Origin: Jeongeupia wiesaeckerbachi
Lineage (GTDB): Bacteria; Pseudomonadota; Gammaproteobacteria; Burkholderiales; Chitinibacteraceae
Direction of reading: 5' to 3'
Length of the DNA: 64,000 bases
Assembly (NCBI RefSeq): GCF_050916355.1
Contig: NZ_CP136946.1
Coordinates: 2,480,001 to 2,544,000 of the forward strand
Shown in pieces: positions 58,515-64,000 of the stretch. The notes under the pieces were generated by a model. It had not been told where the DNA came from. It was given only the letters and a program-made list of their open reading frames with translations, and searched no databases. The position numbers were made by a program, and so were the translations under genes. Numbering within the stretch: position 1 is the stretch's first letter; the number at the start of each line of letters is the position of its first letter.

Positions 58515-59141
58515 ATGACCCAACCCTATGTCCGCTTGGACAAAGACCAGGCCGCCGTGCTGCTCGTCGACCACCAGGCCGGCCTGTTGTCGCTGGTCCG
58601 CGACATCGATCCGGACAAGTTCAAGAACAACGTCCTGGCGCTGGCCGACCTCGCCAAGTACTTCAAGCTGCCGACCATCCTGACGACGAGCTTCGAAGAC
58701 GGCCCGAACGGCCCGCTGGTACCGGAGCTCAAGCAGATTTTCGCCGATGCACCATTCATTCCGCGTCCGGGCCAGATCAACGCCTGGGACAACGAAGACT
58801 TCGTCAACGCGATCAAGGCAACCGGCAGGAAGCAACTGATCATCGCCGGGGTCGTCACCGAGGTCTGCGTCGCTTTTCCGGCGCTCTCGGCACTCGCTGA
58901 AGGCTTCGAGGTCTTTGTCGTCACCGACGCTTCGGGCACCTTCAACGAGGTGACGCGCCATTCGGCGTGGGACAGGATGTCCGCCGCCGGCGCCCATCTG
59001 ATGACGTGGTTCGGCGTCGCGTGCGAGCTGCACCGCGACTGGCGCAATGACGTCGAAGGCCTCGGCACGCTGTTTTCGAACCACATCCCCGACTACCGCA
59101 ACCTGATCACCGCCTACACGACGGTGAAAGCGCCGAAGTAA
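58515..59141 (+). CDS. Isochorismatase-fold hydrolase (YcaC-like)
   Basis: 208 residues from the ATG at 58515 (TGGAGA upstream). AVLLVDHQAGLLSLVRDIDP gives the Asp, KQLIIAGVVTEVCVAFPALS gives the nucleophilic Cys, and LPTILTTSFEDGPNGPLVPE and the C-terminal LFSNHIPDYRNLITAY are YcaC motifs. The substrate is unknown. It follows pirin after 120 bases. Confidence 0.93.
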   Translation: MTQPYVRLDKDQAAVLLVDHQAGLLSLVRDIDPDKFKNNVLALADLAKYFKLPTILTTSFEDGPNGPLVPELKQIFADAPFIPRPGQINAWDNEDFVNAIKATGRKQLIIAGVVTEVCVAFPALSALAEGFEVFVVTDASGTFNEVTRHSAWDRMSAAGAHLMTWFGVACELHRDWRNDVEGLGTLFSNHIPDYRNLITAYTTVKAPK

Positions 59142-59191
59142 AGGTCGAAGCAAGCGCTGGGCCGGTCTGCGTGATGCAGGTCGGCCCAGCG

Positions 59192-60100
59192 CTATGGCCG
59201 CTTCAGCCCGGGCAGGCCGGCGTCCCATGGCGGCGTGTCGCCCCAGGCCGTGGCGAGATAATCGACGAAGCTGCGCACCTTGGCCGACAGGAAGCGCCGG
59301 CTCGGATAGACCGCCCACGCGGTGTAGTCGGGCAGGGCATGGTCGGCCAGCACGCGCACCAGCCGGCCGTCGCGCAGCGCGTCGCCGACCAGAAAGGTCG
59401 GCTGGGCGATCAGCCCGGCACCGGCGATCGCCGCTTCGACCAGGACGTCGCCATTGTTGGCGCGCAGGAAGCCGTTGACGTCGATGTTCAGCGGCGGCGT
59501 GCCTGCGAATTCCCAGCTCGCACCGCGATCGGTATAGCTGTAGCCGAGGCACTGGTGGCGACCGAGGTCGTGCGGCGTCATCGGCGTGCCGTGGCGGGCG
59601 AGGTAGTCGGGTGAGGCGCAGACGACAACGTGGATCGTCGCCAGCTGCCGCGCGATCAGCGTCGAGGCAACCGATTGGCGGCCGATGCGCAAGGCCAGAT
59701 CAAAGCCTTCGTCGACCAGGTCGACGACGCGATCGTTGACCGCCAGTTCGATGCCGACCTGCGGCTGCAGCTTGCGAAACCGCGGTAGCAGCGGTGCCAG
59801 ATGGCGGATCGCGAATGAAACCGGCGCGTTGACCCGCAGCAGCCCGCTGGCGATCTGGCTCGCCGAGCTGACCGCAGCCTCCGTTTCTGCCAGCTCGGCC
59901 AGCAACGACACGCACTGGGTGTAATAGAGCCGGCCGGCCTCGGTCAGTGACATCGTCCGCGTGGTGCGCTGCAGCAGCCGCACGCCCAGATGTGCTTCGA
60001 GTTCGGCCAGCTGGCGTGAAACGGCGGTGGTCGACTGGTCGAGCCGTTCGGCGGCGCGGACGAAACTGCCAGCGTCGACGATGGCGGTAAACACCTGCAT
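59192..60100 (-). CDS. LysR-family regulator, start uncertain
   Basis: 302 residues from the ATG at 60100 (MQVFTAIVDAGSFVRAAERL). The HTH, LLQRTTRTMSLTEAGRLYYT and effector domain are normal. Homologues usually begin M-DRFAAMQVF; here the codons before the ATG read ATC ATC GAC CGC TTT GCC GCC, and a CGGAG ribosome site fits the second ATC. The gene is divergent from doxX and probably regulates it. Confidence 0.9.
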   Translation of the reverse strand: MQVFTAIVDAGSFVRAAERLDQSTTAVSRQLAELEAHLGVRLLQRTTRTMSLTEAGRLYYTQCVSLLAELAETEAAVSSASQIASGLLRVNAPVSFAIRHLAPLLPRFRKLQPQVGIELAVNDRVVDLVDEGFDLALRIGRQSVASTLIARQLATIHVVVCASPDYLARHGTPMTPHDLGRHQCLGYSYTDRGASWEFAGTPPLNIDVNGFLRANNGDVLVEAAIAGAGLIAQPTFLVGDALRDGRLVRVLADHALPDYTAWAVYPSRRFLSAKVRSFVDYLATAWGDTPPWDAGLPGLKRP

Positions 60101-60283
60101 GGCGGCAAAGCGGTCGATGATGGTGCTCCGAGGAGTGGCAGGCTAGATTATTGCGAATTTCGGGATTATTAATCACATACTCGCATATTTATCCTGATCC
60201 GGTCCGGGACTAAATTGGCAGCACTGAAGCGGCATACGCCGAACCGCCTGCACAGACAGGCTGCCCACACCGACCGGAGACCC

Positions 60284-60691
60284 ATGATGATCGACCAACG
60301 TACCGCCCCCTATGCCGCACTGCTGCTGCGCCTTGCTCTCGGCGTGATGTTCCTTGCCCACGGCTTCACCAAGCTGCTGGTCTTCACCTTGCCGGGCACC
60401 GCGCAGTTCTTTGCCTCGGTCGGCTTTCCCGGCTGGCTGGCCTACCCGACGACGTTTGCCGAAATCGGCGGCGGTGCCTTGCTGATCCTCGGCGTGATGC
60501 CGCGTCTGGTTGCCGTGCCGCTGACGCTGCTGCTCGCCGGTGCATCAACGGTCCACTTCGGCAACGGCTGGTCGTTCAGCAATCCGAACGGCGGCTGGGA
60601 ATACCCGGTGTTCCTGACCGTGGCTGCGGCCGTGCTGGCGCTGCTCGGCGACGGCAAGCTGGCCCTCGTGAAGAGCCCGGCCAGCAAGTAA
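60284..60691 (+). CDS. DoxX-family membrane protein
   Basis: 135 residues from the ATG at 60284 (CGGAG upstream). Four transmembrane helices, with LLLRLALGVMFLAHGFTKLL and FFASVGFPGWLAYPTTFAEI-GGGALLILG typical of DoxX. DoxX proteins are linked to quinone or thiol redox. It is coupled with the downstream dioxygenase-like gene and faces a LysR gene. Confidence 0.92.
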   Translation: MMIDQRTAPYAALLLRLALGVMFLAHGFTKLLVFTLPGTAQFFASVGFPGWLAYPTTFAEIGGGALLILGVMPRLVAVPLTLLLAGASTVHFGNGWSFSNPNGGWEYPVFLTVAAAVLALLGDGKLALVKSPASK

Positions 60692-60751
60692 ATCCACTAA
60701 CCCGAACCCGGATGGCCGACGGCCGTCCGGTGTCGTGCCAGGAGAATGACG

Positions 60752-61537
60752 ATGACCCGTCTGCCCACTTTCTATGTCTCGCACGGTTCGCCGATGCTGG
60801 CGCTCGATCCCGGTCACACCGGCGAGGCGTGGGCCGGCATCGCCCGCCATCTGCCGCCGCCGCGCGCCGTCGTCATGGTTTCGGCACACCACAGTGCGGC
60901 GATCACCACGATCGGTTCGGCGCCGACGCACGACACCATCCACGATTTCTACGGTTTTCCGGCTGCGCTGTACCAGCAGCGTTACGACACGCAGGGTGAT
61001 CCGGCGCTGGCGCAGCAACTGGCGCAAGGGCTGGAGGCCGCCGGCTGGCCGGTGCAGCTTGATCCGCAGCGCGGGCTCGACCACGGTGGCTGGGTGCCGC
61101 TGAAATCGTTCTACCCGGCCGCCGATGTGCCGGTCGTACCGCTATCGATCAACCCGCGGCAGGATCCGGCCTGGCATTACCGGCTTGGCCAGCTGCTGGC
61201 TACCGTGTTGCCGGACGACGTGTTGCTGATCGCATCGGGCAGCCTGACGCACAATCTGTACGAGTTCGAACCCGGCCACGACGGCGAGCCGCCGCTGCCG
61301 TATGTCCAGGCGTTCCAGGACTGGATGCACGCCAAGCTGTCGGCCGCCGACCTCGACGCCTTGCTCGACTACCGCCGTCAGGCGCCCGATGCCGAACGCG
61401 CCCATCCGACCGAGGAGCACCTGTTGCCGCTGTATGTCGCACTCGGCGCTGCCGGGCCAGGCATTCGTGCGCTGCGCCATTACGACGGTGTGACCGAACG
61501 CATGCTGGCAATGGATGTATACGGTTTCAATCGGTGA
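60752..61537 (+). CDS. Class III extradiol dioxygenase, 4,5-DOPA type (YgiD-like)
   Basis: 261 residues from the ATG at 60752, with AGGAG seven bases away (the ATG two codons earlier is too close). TFYVSHGSPMLALDPGHTGE, VVMVSAHHSAAITTIGSAPT, LDHGGWVPLKSFYPAADVPV and LIASGSLTHNLYEFE supply the His ligands of the LigB/YgiD family. These zinc or iron enzymes open catechol rings. Together with pirin, YcaC-like and DoxX it suggests aromatic/quinone detoxification. Confidence 0.94.
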   Translation: MTRLPTFYVSHGSPMLALDPGHTGEAWAGIARHLPPPRAVVMVSAHHSAAITTIGSAPTHDTIHDFYGFPAALYQQRYDTQGDPALAQQLAQGLEAAGWPVQLDPQRGLDHGGWVPLKSFYPAADVPVVPLSINPRQDPAWHYRLGQLLATVLPDDVLLIASGSLTHNLYEFEPGHDGEPPLPYVQAFQDWMHAKLSAADLDALLDYRRQAPDAERAHPTEEHLLPLYVALGAAGPGIRALRHYDGVTERMLAMDVYGFNR

Positions 61538-61581
61538 AAGCATTTTCCCGCCCGGTACCGGCGGACCTGTCCTGATATCCG

Positions 61582-61611
61582 GCCGGCGCCCATTGGCGCC
61601 GGCTTTGTTTT
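61582..61611 (+). terminator. Terminator after the dioxygenase gene
   Basis: GCCGGCGCC-CATT-GGCGCCGGC stem-loop (61,582-61,603) followed by TTTGTTTT. Confidence 0.88.
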
Positions 61612-62085
61612 GGCCGGCGAAAGGGCCGCGGCGTCACGTCGGCTGGCAGGGCGCACAGGCTGATCTGATCACTGCCAATGGCCGGGTAAGCAGTATTTAC
61701 GCGATTTTCTGGCCGGCGGATGTGGCGTCCATGCGTATTGGCATGCTGATGCTTACCGCATGAACTCATCCACGATTTTATGTTAAGTAACTGATTTTAT
61801 TATTTAATGTGTTGGTTATGTGCGTCCGGCTCTATGCATCTCATTGGCGCGCCATCCTGAAAACCATAAAACGCTAATATTTTCACCACCCGTTCGGGTG
61901 GTATACGCAAATGACATTGTCGCGCCTTGATCTTCGTCAACAACTGCGCGAATCGACATTGTTGGGACATCCCGCCTTCACTATTCTCCGGCCGATGATA
62001 TGGCGATGTAATTAACACAAAGAACCGGTCGCCATTTTCAAATGCCGTTGTGTTTTCTTACAAAAAACAGGGAATGGAGAGACGC
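61612..62085. other. AT-rich intergenic region before the chemoreceptor
   Basis: Apart from a doubtful minus-strand small ORF, it shows only a short perfect hairpin, ACCACCCG-TT-CGGGTGGT-type, near 61,887-61,904 and AT-rich stretches around 61,780-61,880 and 62,030-62,070 that may carry the chemoreceptor promoter. No RNA gene was recognised. Confidence 0.4.
61800..61970 (-). CDS. Doubtful small ORF
   Basis: 56 codons from the ATG at 61970 (MSQQCRFAQLLTKIKARQCH), preceded by GAAGG. Composition is protein-like (LRIPPERVVKILAFYGFQDG) but the region is AT-rich and nothing supports expression. No family. Confidence 0.25.
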   Translation of the reverse strand: MSQQCRFAQLLTKIKARQCHLRIPPERVVKILAFYGFQDGAPMRCIEPDAHNQHIK

Positions 62086-62145
62086 ATGAAAACTGGAGCC
62101 AATGGCGTAGTACAACGGGCGCTTCGCGCCGGGGCGGCGCTATGA
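62086..62145 (+). CDS. 19-residue leader ORF coupled to the chemoreceptor
   Basis: MKTGANGVVQRALRAGAAL from the ATG at 62086 with a strong GGAGA site. Its stop overlaps the chemoreceptor ATG (ATGA). The chemoreceptor has no good ribosome site of its own, so the leader may deliver ribosomes. Confidence 0.45.
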   Translation: MKTGANGVVQRALRAGAAL

Positions 62146-63761
62146 AAATATCGACCAAACTGGTGTTGCTGAATGCCGTCGGTATTGCAACCTTCGCCCT
62201 TCTGCTGGCGACGATGTTCTGGCGGGTGTCGTTGGTCAAGGACGATGCTTATGACATTACGAGCAATATCGTGCCGACGCTGGCCACCGTGCCGCAGATC
62301 AATCAGGACTTCGCCGAGGCACGGCGTCTGGCGCTGCTGTGGGCTTCGGTTTCGCCGCAGGACAAGAAAGCCGCCAGGGAAGACCTGCTGGCGGCGCGGG
62401 CGCGTCTGGCCAAGTCTTTGCAGAACTACGACAAGGCGATCGAACTCGATGCGCCGGACATCAAGGAGCGCGACCGGCAGCGGTTCAAGGTGGTGATGGA
62501 AGTGCAGGCCAAATGGGTGTCGCTGACCGACCAGCTGCTGACCCTGGAAGGGAATGACGTACAGATCGATTTCGTCCGCAAGGTGACGTCGCCGGTGGCC
62601 GACAAGGTTTTTGCCGCTATCTCCGATCTGGTTCAGTTCAACGTCGATCTGGGCAACCGGCGCAGCACCGAAGTCGCTGCGGACATCCGGGCGCTCTACA
62701 CCACGGTGATCACGATCGGCATCGCCGGCTGTGTGGCGTTGCTGGTGATCGGCTATGTGATTTCGCGCAGCATTTCGAATTCGCTGAATCGGCTGCAGCG
62801 TGAAACGACGGAAATCGGCAGTACGCTCGATTTCTCCCGGCGCTTTGCTGCCGGTTCAAGGGACGAAATCGGTGCAACGGCGACGATACTCAACAAGCTG
62901 TTGACCATCGTTCAGCAGAGTCTGGGCACGATTGCCGGGGTCAGCCACAACGTCGGCCTGCGTGCCTCGGAACTGGCGACCAATACCCGGGAGCTGTCGT
63001 CCGCCAACGAAATGGTCAGCAGCTCGTCGTCGGCGATGGCGGCGGCGGTCGAGGAAGTTACCGTCAGCATTGCCCATGTGGCCGAACGCTCGCAGGAGAC
63101 GCGCGTGCTGGCGCAGCAGGCCGGCGATCTGGCCGCAACCGGCGGCATGGCGATCACCGACGCGATCCGCAAGGTCGACCGGATTGCCGAGCGCGCCAAT
63201 ATGACGGCGCAGCAGGTCGAGTCGCTGTCGCAAAAAGCCGTGAACATCAGCACCGTGGTCACGGCGATCAAGGAAATTGCCGAGCAGACCAATCTGCTGG
63301 CGCTGAACGCGGCCATCGAGGCGGCGAGGGCGGGGGATGTCGGGCGTGGCTTTGCCGTGGTCGCCGACGAGGTGCGCAAGCTGGCCGAACGGACGGCGGT
63401 GTCGACGCAGGAGATCGCCCGGACCATCGAACAGATTCAGGACGAGGCGCAGCACACGGTCACCGCGATCCGGCTTACCGTGGAAGAAGTCGCCGCCGGC
63501 GTGAGCCATGTGACGTCGGCCGGCGAAGTGGTGGCGCAGATCAAGGACAGCGCGCAAGCGGTGCTGTCGAGCGTCAATGACATCTCGGATGCGATGCGTG
63601 AGCAGAGCATGGCGAGCAACAGCATGGCGCAGGAAATCGAGAAGGTCGCCCAGATGACCGAAGAGACCAGCGCCAATGCGCAAGGCACGGCGGAAGTCGG
63701 CGGACAACTGCACGACTACAGCCAGGAATTGCTGGGCGTGGTGGCGCGTTACAAGGTCTGA
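62142..63761 (+). CDS. Methyl-accepting chemotaxis protein
   Basis: 539 residues. TM1 at about 7-29, a four-helix-bundle-like periplasmic sensor (residues 30-190), TM2 at about 190-210 (VITIGIAGCVALLVIGYVIS), HAMP (RSISNSLNRLQRETTEIGST), and a long signalling hairpin with the tip EIAEQTNLLALNAAIEAARA-GDVGRGFAVVADEVRKLAER. It signals to CheA/CheW. The ligand is unknown. No C-terminal CheR-tether pentapeptide is visible. Confidence 0.96.
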   Translation: MKISTKLVLLNAVGIATFALLLATMFWRVSLVKDDAYDITSNIVPTLATVPQINQDFAEARRLALLWASVSPQDKKAAREDLLAARARLAKSLQNYDKAIELDAPDIKERDRQRFKVVMEVQAKWVSLTDQLLTLEGNDVQIDFVRKVTSPVADKVFAAISDLVQFNVDLGNRRSTEVAADIRALYTTVITIGIAGCVALLVIGYVISRSISNSLNRLQRETTEIGSTLDFSRRFAAGSRDEIGATATILNKLLTIVQQSLGTIAGVSHNVGLRASELATNTRELSSANEMVSSSSSAMAAAVEEVTVSIAHVAERSQETRVLAQQAGDLAATGGMAITDAIRKVDRIAERANMTAQQVESLSQKAVNISTVVTAIKEIAEQTNLLALNAAIEAARAGDVGRGFAVVADEVRKLAERTAVSTQEIARTIEQIQDEAQHTVTAIRLTVEEVAAGVSHVTSAGEVVAQIKDSAQAVLSSVNDISDAMREQSMASNSMAQEIEKVAQMTEETSANAQGTAEVGGQLHDYSQELLGVVARYKV

Positions 63762-63808
63762 CATGGCGCCGGGCGCAATCGCGTCCGGGGTGTGACTGGA
63801 GATGACAG

Positions 63809-64000
63809 ATGCTGGCTACCGCCCCTCCGCCGGCCCGAACCGGCCTGATTCCACGGCCGGCGTTGATGGCAACGCTTGCTGCAACGTTGTCGTCCTGCCG
63901 GGTGCTGGTGCTGCATGCGCCGGCCGGCTTCGGCAAAAGCTGCGCCTTGCTGCAGCTGTACCACGCGCTCGGCCCCGAGCAGTGCCAGTGGCTGGCGCTG
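63809..64000 (+). CDS. MalT/AlkS-type LuxR-family regulator (start only)
   Basis: The first 64 residues are in the window, MLATAPPPARTGLIPRPALM, with GGAG eight bases before the ATG at 63809. LIPRPAL and LVLHAPAGFGKSCALLQLYH (P-loop) match the NTPase domain of large MalT-type activators. The C-terminal LuxR HTH lies outside the window. An ATG at 63802 in another frame gives only a shadow. Confidence 0.8.
   Translation, partial: MLATAPPPARTGLIPRPALMATLAATLSSCRVLVLHAPAGFGKSCALLQLYHALGPEQCQWLAL

Noticed and set aside
61887..61904. Short perfect hairpin before the chemoreceptor as a riboswitch
   Set aside because: Only one 8-bp stem, with no further conserved structure or known riboswitch motif nearby.

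Overview
The window is high-GC DNA from a betaproteobacterium, most likely of the Neisseriales (Chromobacteriaceae or Chitinibacteraceae type). The family assignment is inferred from gene content: a betaproteobacterial proteasome homologue, orn, hslO, alaS, recA-recX and an archaic chaperone-usher operon. No rRNA, tRNA or CRISPR array was recognised.

Positions 1 to about 29,260 hold most of a Mu-like transposable prophage with the divergent layout of BcepMu-type phages. The late operon is on the minus strand and runs leftward out of the window: endolysin and holin candidates, Rz with nested Rz1, DksA-like finger, gp26/gp27, large terminase, portal, gpF, gpG, protease/scaffold, capsid, cement protein, an Acb2-like anti-CBASS protein, gp36/gp37, sheath, tube, the frameshifted tail chaperone and the start of the tape measure. 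The early operon is on the plus strand (19,960-29,144): regulators, MuA-like DDE transposase, MuB-like ATPase, a run of small proteins, HU, GemA, Mor and a second gp27-like protein. Between the arms lies the repressor with a consensus early promoter and an overlapping 20-bp operator. Downstream of the repressor, in the same direction, are four accessory genes (15,850-19,422): a coiled-coil membrane protein that shares a motif with the repressor tail, a glycine-rich protein, an NdpA/YejK nucleoid-associated homologue, and a multi-TM protein overlapping it. This cassette is the best candidate here for an undescribed lysogen-expressed system.

Host DNA starts near 29.26 kb. 29.7-35 kb: orn, pncC/cinA, a proteasome homologue (BPH) preceded by a small tandem duplication, a Vat-like acetyltransferase, a YhcH-family protein, hslO, an unrecognised membrane protein and DUF1653. 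35-43.4 kb: alaS, a Bcr/CflA transporter, an SDR/DsbA pair divergent from a LysR gene, recX and recA, with a perfect GAAC-N4-GTTC palindrome at the recA promoter. 43.5-49.5 kb: dadA joined by start-stop overlaps to a Csu-type pilus operon. 49.5-52.2 kb: pgk, a methyltransferase and a small conserved protein.

52.2-56.4 kb is an electrophile-stress locus: nemA, a CurA-like reductase and yqhD, with a NemR-like regulator and two matching operator palindromes. 56.4-61.5 kb is a pirin, isochorismatase-fold, DoxX and DOPA-dioxygenase-like cluster with two LysR genes. 62-64 kb has a chemoreceptor preceded by a coupled leader ORF, and the start of a MalT/LuxR-type regulator. Two copies of an inverted-repeat-bounded intergenic element occur at 37.8 and 53.4 kb.
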